Positions 44,108 through 54,715 of a stretch of DNA of 64,000 bases are shown piece after piece. Where the stretch lies: assembly GCA_010093485.1 (NCBI GenBank), contig MU001508.1, positions 200,051 through 264,050 of the forward strand, read 5' to 3'. The stretch comes from Karstenula rhodostoma CBS 690.94. Lineage: Eukaryota > Ascomycota > Dothideomycetes > Pleosporales > Didymosphaeriaceae. The position numbers were made by a program, and so were the translations under genes. Under the pieces are notes generated by a model. That model made no database searches. It was given only the letters and a program-made list of their open reading frames with translations, and was not told where the DNA came from. Each line of letters opens with the position of its first letter. Position 1 is the first letter of the stretch.

Positions 44108-44710
44108 ACATTCGATATTCAAGGCCGAGCGGCCAAGTAGACGAGTACGGGCGACTGTTACTCGGTTGAGAAAAATCATAGAGCATACCTGTGGACTAAC
44201 ATCTTCATATCGTCGTCTTTCAGCCGACAGTGATTAGCATCGTTGTGTGAACTTGATCTGTGCTTCTACAGTATAATTTTGGTCTCATAGTGAAAACCTT
44301 GACTTCAGAACGGAAGGGGCTCAGAATGTTGCATATTGATAAAGTCTCCAATGTTTCGGAGGCTTCGTGGGTATTGTATCAATAAGAAAACTGCGGACAT
44401 TCCAGGTTCCCAATGAAGCTTCCCCGCTACACGTGCGGCGGGAAGGTGAATTTAAAGTTATGGGCTTCAGGGAAGCATATGAGTGCAACTGAACAGTAGT
44501 ATCTGAGCTTCACGGGATCGTTCTGGCACTACAGTAGGTGGTTATCAGTACATACATGCTATTCGTACATTGAGCAACCGATCCGACCATGCCCGTGTAT
44601 GCTTCCCCTGATTTGGGCGATACCAAACCCATCTATGTAAGCTCGTCATGACTCAAATCTCCATGTCTCTTGTGCTCCCTCAGCGTGATATCCTCCTCTC
44701 CATAGACGCA
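44108..44710. other. Intergenic region
   Basis: No gene or RNA recognised in these 603 bases between convergent genes. Confidence 0.5.
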
Positions 44711-45774
44711 TCAGCGTTCGTCATCATATTGTTTGACGAGCGCGTAATTGCCCAGCTCGGGATACTTGTCGAGAATGTTTTTGACTTCTTTCCGCATGCC
44801 AAATAGTTTCAAGTCCTGGTATATCTTCACGCTGAGAAGGTCCCGAATTTTCTTATCGGAAGCGGGTGTGTTATCCATGAGATGCTGCACAGGCTGATAC
44901 ACGACTGGCACCAGAACCTTGACTTCCAGTTGGGCGTATGCAGACGCGCGCAGATCCGGGATGTCGTATTTGTCGCCCATGGCGTACATCTTTGCATGAA
45001 GCATGATCAAAGACATTGACCCTTTATCCTGCTTGTAGTAGAGCACGGGGTTGTCCGAGGCGTGGTGTGGGGTGTTGGCAGCATCGTAAAAGGCTTTGAT
45101 TTGGGGTTGTGTGCGGTGGCAAGCCATCATGTAGCTCTGCAGAACTCGACAGCCCGGATGATTGTTCGTGACAGGAACACAAGGGGCCTGGCGTCCAATG
45201 AATCCGTCGAGCGCATCGAAGCTCATGTGTGCAAGAGCATTGTGCATGTCCCGTCGTCCTACGCGGCTTTCAGTGCGAGGGGGGTTCCACAGGAAGTGGA
45301 TGTGCTGGCCTTCGGGACAAGTTCCTAACGTCATCTCATATTCGCTGGTATAGAGGAACGTCAGCATGTGCTCCACCCTAGAAACTTCGTCTTCTGGGAG
45401 GTCTATCACTCCGTCTTCTTTCTCCTACAAGTCAGAGCGTTAGTTCGTGGTCAATAAATAATGTAAGATATCTGAACATAGCAGTATGAGCTATAGAGCC
45501 TAACTCGCGGCACTGGGCACAGTGAAATGTATTTGCTTCGCCTTACGTACCTTGCCGACCGGGAAGCGGACAGCGGCCGCGAAGAAGTGGGATCGAGGAC
45601 AGATGATGGCCTTGTGGACGTTCCAGCGCTTTGTCTCGCATGTGATTACGAGATCAGAATATTCACCCGATGCGAGGAGACTACATGATAAGAACTAGCC
45701 AGTTTCGATAAGAACCGCCGAAGGAGCTGGAATACATACGCTTTTTGCACTTGATAAGGACCGTTCATCGTCAT
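44711..45774 (-). CDS. BTB/POZ domain protein
   Basis: Exons 44711-45424, 45551-45680 and 45740-45774 give 292 residues. The fungal BTB pattern is visible: LLASGEYSDLVITCETKRWNV, then HKAIICPRSHFFAAAVRF, with VIDLPEDEVSRVEHMLTFLY forming the rest of the fold. A non-conserved insert (about 80 residues) follows before LHAKMYAMGDKYDIPDLRA, the usual continuation of fungal BTB proteins. These domains mediate dimerisation or cullin-3 binding. No DNA-binding or kelch part is attached. The first exon of 35 nt rests on the splice signals only. Confidence 0.8.
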
Positions 45775-46253
45775 GGTGATAGGGGGTGCCGCAGAAGCTA
45801 CTGTTAATCGAGTGTTGACTGTAAGTGCTGTCGAGGTATCGTGTGAGTGGAGTGCGTTAGAGACCCTGTGCGAGGGAGGGTCGGGTTTATGTGTGCTAGG
45901 GATCAGAATGAAAGAAGCTACTGGGGCGTGGGCGAGTAGGAGTCTGTTGGGCTGGGTAACCCGGGGAGCCGGCTCTGTAGAGGAGCGGCGTGTTGCTGAA
46001 GTTTGGGTGACGACGGCACGTTTAAGGAGTCATACCGAATAGTGACTAGATGATACTTTTGGGCAGGTAGCAGCACACGCACGAATATTTCTTGCTTTAA
46101 CTCCTTCGAACATTGATTAACGCCTGCGATACTCAAACAACGTGAGTAGTGGTAGTGGTTGCAGCCAGATCTGGGCACGTGCGAGTACCGCGCAATGATC
46201 AATATACCAAGTGCGATTACCGTGAAACTTTAATTAAGCCTGCGAAGTACGCA
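45775..46253. other. Intergenic region
   Basis: No gene recognised in these 479 bases. Confidence 0.5.
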
Positions 46254-47300
46254 TTACAGGTGGAAGTGTGTCTGAGTGACGGCCTTCCCGTCGCGATAAC
46301 GGTCCAACACTTCATTTACCTTCGCAGCATCCAGACCCTGCTCTACCACGTGCGCCAACGGTTGAATCTTGTTCTCAACTAGGTATCCAGCGATGTGTTT
46401 CCAAAAGGGAATCGCGATTTCCGGCTTGTAGTGAGAAGATCCAAGGGTGTCTTTCAGGACGTACCCAGCTTGCTTCGGGTGAAGTTTAGACTCCTCCACA
46501 GCGCCTCTGGACCATACCAAACGTGCAAGTGTGCCTTGCTTTGAGTTGGAGAGCGCATTGATAGCCAAGTGCTGGCCTGCAGGGAGGTTAACAGCATCAA
46601 ATGCATATACCAAGTCATCGCCAACGATGTCCCGAACACGTTGGAGTACAGCGTCGTCTCCGCCATGACGATCCACGACGTGTGTTGCACCGTATCTGCG
46701 AAGCTCTTCCTTTTTTCCGCCGACGACAACGATAGTTCCCAAGCCCGCCAGGTTCGCTAGCTGCGTCGCAAAGCGGCCGCAGTTAGACCCTCCGCCTATG
46801 ATCAGAATCGATGAGTTGGCCAAATGAGACCTGCTTTCCGTCGAATTCCAAGGACTTGGGAGGTCCAAACCGTGCTCCTTGTCGAAGAATCCAACGAGGC
46901 CAGCGATAATGTTCGTTGGGAGCGTAGCGCAATCATCCTCGAAGGCCCCCTGCGGTACAACAGACGCAAAGTCTTCGTCCAAAACCGCGTACTGTTGAGT
47001 TGCCTTGGAAATACATCCGGTTGTTAGGGCACCTTATCTGAAGATGCGGTTGCCTACTTTAAATCAAGTTGCGCCTTCGCCTGCGACCGTCACAATGCCC
47101 ACCACGTTATTGTCCAGTACCGCTGGAAGAAGATCTTTCGTGAAGAGACCAATATCGCGACCCTTTTGGTCGTGCGGGTTCAGTCCTGCGATGGTGACGC
47201 GAACTTGAAATTGCTTTGGACCAGGTTGTGGGATGGGGAAGTCCGCGCTCCATGCAGTTACCTGCACATTGGGTTCCTCATCGAAACCCGATTTTTGGAA
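46254..47300 (-). pseudogene. Decayed MDR-family zinc-less reductase (enoyl-reductase-like)
   Basis: One frame carries the whole protein: AWSADFPIPQPGPKQFQVRV, AGLNPHDQKGRDIGLF, VVGIVTVAGEG, then two in-frame stops (TGA at 47064-47066 and TAA at 47034-47036) before GALTTGCISKATQQYAVLDE, the nucleotide site ILIIGGGSNCGRFATQLA and the C-terminal VNEVLDRYRDGKAV. It matches quinone-oxidoreductase or trans-acting enoyl-reductase-like medium-chain dehydrogenases. No intron fits the 30-base interval with the stops. Both stops are explained by single G-to-A or C-to-T changes (TGG to TGA, CAA to TAA), which fits RIP-like decay. The 5' end lacks a clear ATG; ATG near 47356 would need an intron. The left boundary is the stop codon. 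Confidence 0.7.
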
Positions 47301-47442
47301 AGGTAATCAAGTCGGCAATACCTATATAGCACCCTCGTTTACCGTATGGCATGGTTATGGTTGCAGATCAGTCCAAGAAACGCCTGCACGGTTCAAACAG
47401 CGATGTTCACGCTACAGATGCTAGAATACTACTTTTTTGCGC

Positions 47443-48862
47443 TCAGGCGTCTTTATACTCCTTGTTAAAAGCCCTGCCGATAACCATCCTCCTCACCTCA
47501 CTCGTCCCCGCCCCAATCTCATACAGCTTCGCATCCCTCAGTATCCTACCCACAGGCACCTCGTTCATGTATCCCATGCCACCCATCAATTGAACCGCAT
47601 CAGCAGCGACTTCACTCGCCCTCTCGGCCGCATACAAGATGGCGCCCGCGCAATCCTGTGTTTTGATGTCTGGATTTTCATGCGACTCGTCAATGTGTCT
47701 GGCAACGGAATACGTGAATGCCGACGAAGCGCGGTACTTGGTGTACATGTCTGCGAGCTTGCCCTGTATAAGCTGGTTGTGCGCGATGGGCTGGCCGAAT
47801 TGCTTGCGCTGGTGTGTGTAGGGCAGTGCGTTGTCGAGCGAGGCTTGCATGAGACCGAGGGGCCCAGCAGAGAGCACCAACCGCTCGAGGTCGAGACCTT
47901 CCATGAGCACCCGCACGCCTTTGTTAACCTCGCCTAGAACATTCTCTTTGGGTACGAAAACGTCTTCGAAAACGAGTTCACCGGTGTTGGAACCGCGCAT
48001 GCCAAACTTGTCGAGCTTCTGCGCGACGGAGAAGCCTTTTGCGGTGGTCTCGACGATGAAGGCCGTGATACCTTTCGAGGCGGCGTCGGGCTGGGTTTTG
48101 GCGTAGACGACGATGATGTGCGCGTCCGGGCCGTTGGTGATCCACATCTTTGTGCCGTTGAGAACGTAGCCGCCGTCTACCTCTTTGGCTGTGGTCCTCA
48201 TGCTCACGACGTCGGAGCCGGCCGAGTGCTCGCTCATTGCCAGCGCGCCAATTTGTTCGCCAGAGATCAGGCCGGGGAGGTACTTTGCTTTCTGTTCTGC
48301 GGAGCCGTTGAGAGAAAGCTGGTTTACGCAGAGCTGGGAGTGGGCAGCGTATGACAGACCGATGCTTCCTAGATTCTGTCGTCAGCCATGTCCCTTCGTG
48401 TTTGGATATATACCTCCTACCGCTCGCGCGACTCAACTCCTCCAAGATCACGCAGTGTGCCTGGTATCCCATGGCCAGTCCGCCGTACTCTTCGTCGGCT
48501 GTAGGGCCTAGGAAGCCCGCCTCGCCGAACTTTCGCCACAAATCGTTGGGAAACTCGTTTATTTGGTCGGTCTTCTGCGCGAGCTCTTCGGTGATCTCTC
48601 GTCCTGTGGCACTTCAAGTCAGTATTTGGTCAATGCCATTGTAGGTCGCAATGTCCCTAGGAACAATGTAAAAGGTATGCTTACTCGTAAATTCCTGCAC
48701 ACTCGCCCTCAGCTCATCCAGATCTGCCTGTGTAGGTGGCGCGAAGCCTTTCGGATGCTTGGTGGAAGCATATCGCCTCCCGGCAGCGAACAATGCACGC
48801 GGATGGCGCTGGCTTAGCTGCCGCACGCTGCGAGCAAAAAGTGTGGATGTAAGCGCAGACAT
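47443..48862 (-). CDS. Isovaleryl-CoA dehydrogenase (mitochondrial acyl-CoA dehydrogenase)
   Basis: Exons 47443-48368, 48421-48603 and 48685-48862 give 428 residues. A mitochondrial presequence rich in Arg ([20 protein letters not shown]) is followed by the acyl-CoA dehydrogenase fold. Landmarks are [79 protein letters not shown] and [14 protein letters not shown]. The Glu in [14 protein letters not shown] is at the special catalytic position of isovaleryl-CoA dehydrogenases. It converts isovaleryl-CoA to 3-methylcrotonyl-CoA in leucine breakdown with FAD. The methylcrotonyl-CoA carboxylase genes often found beside it in fungi are not in this window. Confidence 0.92.
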
Positions 48863-49243
48863 GCCTGCAACTATGCCAGAGGAAATGGAGGCTAAAAATA
48901 ACCACTCTACTAGACTGTCACGGTAGCGGACGTGCTGCGAGAGTGCGCGGATGGGTGTGGCTAGCGCTATAGACTAAACGGATTATTCTTGGACCAGTGT
49001 ACTGGTGCGAAGACGCGAATTTGAATGTAAATGTAAAATTCTCGTCTGCTGTCCGTGTAGGAGTTGGAGAGAATGACAGCCGCGGCTCCCAGGGCGGTTG
49101 TTGACGGCTGTAGCTGCGGAGGTGCACGGGCCGCCTGTCATTGACGAGCGTGGGGAAGCGTGCCTTATGCCGAAGCGAGGCGAGGCGCGGAGCGTCAGGA
49201 CCCTCGACGGGACGAAATAGTATACATGGCCTTGCGCGGTGGA
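48863..49243. other. Intergenic region
   Basis: The gap of 381 bases between two minus-strand genes shows nothing beyond presumed promoter and terminator sequence. Confidence 0.5.
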
Positions 49244-49939
49244 TCATAGGTCATCAACCTTCTTCATAGGTCTTCCATTGCACTCCCCAACGTCCAGCGC
49301 CACCAAGAACCTGCTCACACAGTTATACGCCGCGATCGTAGCCGTCAGCTCCACAACCTGCTTGTCACCCAACGCCTCCCTCAATGCCCCCGCCACCCCA
49401 TCGTCCACCTCCACGCCCACCGTCATCTGATCTGCATATACCAACACCATCCACTGTTCCTTGGTCAACCCTCCCTTCTCTCCAAAATCTACCTTGTCGC
49501 CCTTCTTCACGACCTCTGCTGCAAACGCTGTCTCCAGCCCTTCCTTCGAGATGCCCCCCTTGAGTGCGAGCGCGGCGTGGACGTCCCATTCGTGAACTGC
49601 ATGGTTCAGCACCGCGACGCGCGCGATGGCGAGTTCTTTGAGGGAGTCGGCGACGGATGTCTTGGTGCGGATCGCGCCGATGAACGAGTTCCACCCGTCG
49701 GCTACGGCCGTGTTATGCAGGAGCGCGAGATCGAGGGGGATGAGTGGTCGTGGTGCGCGACGTGCGGCTATGCGCTCGTAGACTGGCTTGTCTTCCTCGG
49801 TTGGGGGTTCTTTGGGGGCATACGGGACGCGCATTTTGAGGGGTGCGAAGGTGGACAAGCGGCCGAGTTTGAGCGAGGAGTGGAAGTTCACTCTGGGAAG
49901 ACTGTGTATTGGGAGCTTGAAGGTTGAGCGTGGAATCAT
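49244..49939 (-). CDS. Carboxymuconolactone decarboxylase (CMD/AhpD)-family protein
   Basis: A single exon gives 231 residues. The central helical part, LKELAIARVAVLNHAVHEWDVHAALA, has the CMD layout (an E-x-x-x-H pair) but lacks the CxxC pair of AhpD-type peroxidase reductases. The C-terminal half continues GLTKEQWMVLVYADQMTVGVEVDD and QVVELTATIAAYNCVSRFL, typical of the family. A basic, Ser-rich N-terminus could be a mitochondrial presequence. Bacterial homologues decarboxylate gamma-carboxymuconolactone; in fungi, which use the beta-lactone isomer, the reaction must differ, so the function is inferred from the two following genes. It is divergent from the cyclase gene at 50624. Confidence 0.82.
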   Translation of the reverse strand: MIPRSTFKLPIHSLPRVNFHSSLKLGRLSTFAPLKMRVPYAPKEPPTEEDKPVYERIAARRAPRPLIPLDLALLHNTAVADGWNSFIGAIRTKTSVADSLKELAIARVAVLNHAVHEWDVHAALALKGGISKEGLETAFAAEVVKKGDKVDFGEKGGLTKEQWMVLVYADQMTVGVEVDDGVAGALREALGDKQVVELTATIAAYNCVSRFLVALDVGECNGRPMKKVDDL

Positions 49940-50623
49940 AGGATGTTCAGATGAGTGGAGCTATGTGGTTTTTAGCTTACAAGAGCTCTAGCTGTGGTGC
50001 GGAGCTTGCCCGCGGTGCTTCCCCGCGGTAGCAGACACGGTAGATGTTGTCTCCATATGTTTTCGGCGATATCGGCAGACCTACGAAGGCGCCCTGCATA
50101 CACGTACCCCCAATACTGGACGTCAAGGCATTAAAGGGAAGTTTGGATGGCCTTCTGAATACAACAGCATCGAAGACGCTCGTCTTCACGATCGATGACG
50201 CACCAGATACGTGCCATTCCATCCCGGGCCTTTCATCAGGATCGCAATCCGTTATGAGGTGATGACGCCCTACTGCAGCAATGGTTCCTTTCTTCCATAT
50301 TCCCTTGAATTTTTGGGCAATCAACAGACAGCCGCTCCCCTCTCTGCCGGATCTTTCGCAGCTTCGATGTGGAGCCGCGCTAGATGGGGGGCTTCATCCA
50401 ATCACGACTGTCGCGATGAGGGATAAAAACTTATCCACCCCTCATCCCTCTTGTCTTGTCTCCAGCCCACCTAGCGGCAAAGCCCCACCCTCGGTTTGGA
50501 GTTCGGCGCATGCAAAACATGGGACCAAGTGCCGCGCCGTGAACAAAAGCGTCGCTCTTACAGTCTTTGCTCTGCCGTTGACATTCGAGCGGTTGCGCTG
50601 AGGAAGAGACGTGTTGCGACAAG
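49940..50623. promoter_or_regulatory. Divergent promoter region of the CMD-family and cyclase genes
   Basis: These 684 bases separate the two starts. No TATA box or RNA gene was recognised. Shared control is inferred from the layout. Confidence 0.35.
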
Positions 50624-51891
50624 ATGGGAAAGCATCATCTTATGATTGGCACGTGGGTGAAGCCCGGTGTCATTATCACGGTCGCATTCGATGATGAGAA
50701 GTTGACCTTGGAGCTGGTCAAGAAGACGGAAATTCCCCAAAATGAGCCCATTTCCTGGATGGCTTTCGACGTACGTGCAGTTGCTCCGTCATAGGCAATT
50801 AAATGCCAATTGAGCGAATTGGTGGCTGATTTGTATGGGAAACGACAGCATCAAAGGAAGAACATTTATGGCGCAAGTATGAAGAAATGGAGCAGTCACC
50901 GGGTTGACAGTCCGAGCGAGATCGTACACACAGGCAGTTTCGAGATCGGCGGGCATCGTACGTGCAAACCGCGAGTACACCCTGGATAAAGTTAACTGTT
51001 GCGACAGCGAAGGCAAAAGACACGGATACGAAAACACGCGCCATCTTCCTTCTCCCAGCAAAGAAACCGCCGTACAACGTCTACTGCAATCCCTTCTATG
51101 ATCACGCCGGTTACGGCAACATTTTCAACGTCAACAGCGATGGTTCGCTGAAGGAGAACATACAAGATTATGAGTACTGCGACAAGTCCGCAATCCACGG
51201 CATGGTCTTCGATCCCACCGAGACCTACCTGTACAGTGCAGACATGTGGGCAAATCGCGTATGGTGCCACAAGAAGATCGACGACCAAGGCAGACTGGAG
51301 ACCGTTGGGTTCACCGAAGCGGAGGGCAAGAAAGACCACCCGAGATGGGTTGAAATGCATCCCTCAGGGCGCTATCTGTACGCCCTGATGGAAGCAGGGA
51401 ACAGGGTCTGCGAATACGTTATCGACCCGGAGACACACCTGCCTGTTTATACGCACAGGTGGTTCCCGCTGATACCACCTGGTGAGTCCGCTTTCTTCTA
51501 GAATTGCATTTGACAATGACCAACTATATATTTAGACATCCCCAACCCCCACATGTACCGCTCCGACGTCGTCTTCCTTACGCAGTCCTCGAATTATCTC
51601 TTCGCCACGTCTCGCGCAAACTCCTTCGACCTTACGGGCTACATCGCGGCATTCAAGATCTCAGAGTCTGGTTCGATCGAGCGACAGATTTGCCTGAATC
51701 CCACACCGACTAGCGGAGGGCACAGCAATGCGGTAAGCCCGTGCCCTTGGAGCGATGAGTGGCTGGCTTTGACGGATGATGATAAGGGTGGGGTCGAGAT
51801 CTACAGGTGGCACAAGGAGTTCCTCGCGAGGGTTGCGAGGCTGGAGGTAGGGGAGAAAGGCTTTGGTATGAATGCTATATGGTACGACTGA
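50624..51891 (+). CDS. Carboxy-cis,cis-muconate cyclase (seven-bladed lactonase fold)
   Basis: Exons 50624-50770, 50849-50957, 51008-51481 and 51536-51891 give 361 residues. It matches the fungal 3-carboxymuconate cyclase family: HHLMIGTWVKP at the start, KNIYGASMKKWSSHRV, then YNVYCNPFYDHAGYGNIFNV, HGMVFDPTETYLYSADMWAN, HPRWVEMHPSGRYLYALMEA and the final DDDKGGVEIYRWHKEF and GFGMNAIWYD. The beta-propeller enzyme closes 3-carboxy-cis,cis-muconate to 3-carboxymuconolactone in the protocatechuate branch of the beta-ketoadipate pathway. Length fits the family (about 360). The second junction (HPKAKD) rests on frame and on a GACAG acceptor after GTTAAC. Next is the fused hydrolase. Confidence 0.88.
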
Positions 51892-52335
51892 GACGACTGG
51901 AAAGACTGATTGCATGCGGTCCGGCACTTTGAAGCCTTGATACCTATGGCAGCGGCGGATCGCTACGTGGATTTGGGATAGCTTAGAAGTGCTGATTACC
52001 TAGAGTAACACAACATACACCCATTGGCAATCAGTTCACGCCCTAGACTGTCTTAAGCAAATGGTAGATTACGCGTCTTTTTTTACGCCATGCCGAGTTC
52101 CGAAATCCGTTCCGACCTCGGGGGTAAATGTCTTTGCAGCTCTCGGGAATAAGCTAGTGCGTTCGGCAAATGTCATGAGCTCCAAACCATCTGAGGGTAA
52201 CACCATCATACCGCCGTGGATATGCGATTCCCACTTCCACTAGCTCTCTGTTCCGTCTGGACGGAAGCATACCCTCCCTAAGTACCATATTGCCTTTCCA
52301 GGTTTCCAGATCGTTGCCACAGCACATCACCCACC
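51892..52335. other. Intergenic region
   Basis: No gene recognised; the 444 bases should hold the promoter of the fused hydrolase, which has the same orientation as the cyclase. Confidence 0.5.
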
Positions 52336-54096
52336 ATGGCGTCCCAGAGCACTACCCGCGGCATCCTGTATGTAACGATGCAGCCCAAAGAAGGCCTGCC
52401 TCCTGCCCAATTCCACGATTGGTGAGTAACATGCCTTTGCCCTAGGGTTCACTTCGCCAGGCATGCTAAGCACATCCCCAGGTACAACAACGAGCACGGT
52501 CCCGGTCGCCTCCGCCTCTCTTTCTGCCAGAATGGTTTCCGCTATCGCGCAAACGACCTCCCAGCCTCGTCGTCGACTGGTACACGGGAGCAGCCAGAAT
52601 GGATGGCTATTTACGACATCGAAGATATGGATTACCTCACCAAAGACGTCTACACGCGACTGCGCAAAGCGCCCGTCCAGAGCCAGAGAGAACGCGATAC
52701 CATGAAGCAGATACACGTCGACAGGCGCTTCTACGACGCGGTTGAAGGAGATGAGTGGAAGTCCGATGACTTCAAAGTCTTAGAAGAGGTGCAGAACGAG
52801 GGCGAGGGGAATGTCATGGTCGCTGTATACCTGACGTTGAAAGAGGGCGAAGGCAAGGAAGACGAGTTGGCCAAGTGGTACCGCGAGGAACATGTTCCTC
52901 TCTTGTCCAAAGTGCCGGGCTGGCGTCGGACGAGGCGCTTTGTGACGAGCTACTTGGACTTGCAAGATGGAAGGGAGAAGAGGTACCTAGCGCTGCACGA
53001 ATACGCGCCGAAAAACGGGATAGGCGGACCAGAGTTCAAGAAGGTCACCTCTACAGAGTGGAACGACAAGATTCACGAAACTGTCATTGAGACAAAGCAC
53101 AAGAGGGCATACGATCTATACTACACGTTCGGGCCGGCACCGCGAGATCTTCAAACTCTCACTTCGTCCGACACCATCCCGGCAGAATCCACAGATGGTG
53201 CGACAAAAACCTATCCCGCTTCCTCCGACCAAGCTGTTCCGGCGATTGAATCCTTCATCACTACACCAGACGGTGTCAACCTTCCCTACCGCCTAGAAGG
53301 TTCATCCAACCCCAACGCACCCCTCTTGATCCTTTTAAACTCCATCCTCGTCGAGTACGGCATCTGGGACGACTTCGTCACGAACTTCCTCCAGCTCACC
53401 GACAACAAGTACCGCGTCCTGCGCTTCAACTCGCGCGGGCGTAGTGCCCTCCCCTCCTCGGCGAACGAGACCGTCACAGTTGACAAGCTCGCCAGCGACA
53501 TCATCACCATCCTGGACGCTCTCCGCGCCAAAACCGCCAGCGTCGTCGGCGTCAGCCTGGGCGGCGCAACCGCGCTCTGCGCCGGCCTCACCTACCCTGA
53601 GCGCGTCACCGCCTTCATCGGCTGCGACACCAACTCCTTCGCCCCGGAATCCAACCCCAAAGCCTGGGGCGAGCGCATCGCTGTCGCGGAGAAGGAGGGC
53701 CTCACGTCTGCAACGACCTCGGAACCCATGGTTGGCGAGGAGCTCGCGGAGCTGACGACACGCCGGTGGTTTGTAAAGGAGAGCTACGACGATGCTGAGT
53801 TGGCGAAGAAGATTGCGCGGGTGAATGAGATGGTGAAGACGAACTCACTGGCTGGGTTCAGGGATGGGGTTAAGGCGCTGTACCAGTATGACTTTAGGGA
53901 TAGGATGCGGGCGTACAAAGGCAAGGGTGCGTTCCTGGCGGGTGCGGGAGATGGAGTGCTGCCGAAGACTATGCAGGGGATGGCGGACGCGTTGGGGAGC
54001 GGGGTGGAGCTGAAGGTTGTGGATAAGGCGGGGCATCTGCCGATGGTGGAGCAGCCGAGGGAGGTGGCGGAGTTTGTTGCGAGGTTCTTGGCTTGA
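52336..54096 (+). CDS. Fusion: two ferredoxin-fold (EthD-like) modules plus alpha/beta hydrolase (enol-lactonase-like)
   Basis: Exons 52336-52421 and 52482-54096 give 566 residues. Residues 1-260 hold two related segments, GILYVTMQPKEGLPPAQFHD with WYNNEHGP, and VAVYLTLKEGEGKEDELAKW with YREEHVPLL, the pattern of dimeric alpha/beta-barrel (EthD-like) modules. From about residue 290 a 3-oxoadipate enol-lactonase-type hydrolase follows: GVNLPYRLEG, YRVLRFNSRGRSALP, nucleophile elbow GVSLGGATAL (Ser), acid near AGAGDGVLP and catalytic His in KAGHLPMVEQP. No signal peptide is seen. Beside the carboxymuconate cyclase it fits lactone opening or decarboxylation toward beta-ketoadipate, but the exact step is inferred. 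Muconolactone isomerase also has a ferredoxin-like fold, which is suggestive. Confidence 0.82.
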
Positions 54097-54715
54097 AAGG
54101 AGGGGGATTGATGGTATGTGTGGCATGTTAGTGAAGGTTACATATTGCCGATAGATGTGTCACTATGAGTAGTTGTGTCAGACTCTGGCGTTTGATTACG
54201 CCACCGGTACTGTACGATCGGATCTTCGTTGTCTGTGTGACTGAGCATAGAGACCAGTTTCAGACGCACAGCTCAGACGAAGATGTGAATTTTGTAGACG
54301 GATTGAATTGCGGACACCAGCCAAACGACTTGAATGGCGTGCATATGCGAACCGCTCAATCAGTTGGATTGCTCATGCGAAACATACGTCCATCGGGTAA
54401 ACATAGCGACGAATCGACGTGTTGGGGTGTATCCTTGAATCGATTGTTGACTCTTCGCGCAGTGCAGGAACTCGTTGGGGTGCCAAAACACAGATATTTC
54501 AAACAGCTCAGTGTATCTTTGAATATAGCGTGCAGTCTACGAGGGCCCTGCGTCGACATGTCAACGCTTCTGCATTCACATCTCGCTTTGCGCTAGCGGT
54601 CCTGCTGGTCGTCACTTCCCAGGTATAAATAGAGTCTGGAGGAGCTCTTCTATGCTCCCCAATACCACTCACTATACTGAGAATCCACCAGCATATTCTA
54701 CCCAGATAGTTGAAC
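54097..54715. other. Intergenic region
   Basis: These 619 bases hold a TATA box near 54624 and otherwise nothing recognisable. Confidence 0.5.
54624..54631 (+). promoter_or_regulatory. TATA box of the 366-aa protein gene
   Basis: TATAAATA lies about 90 bases upstream of ATG 54716. Confidence 0.6.
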
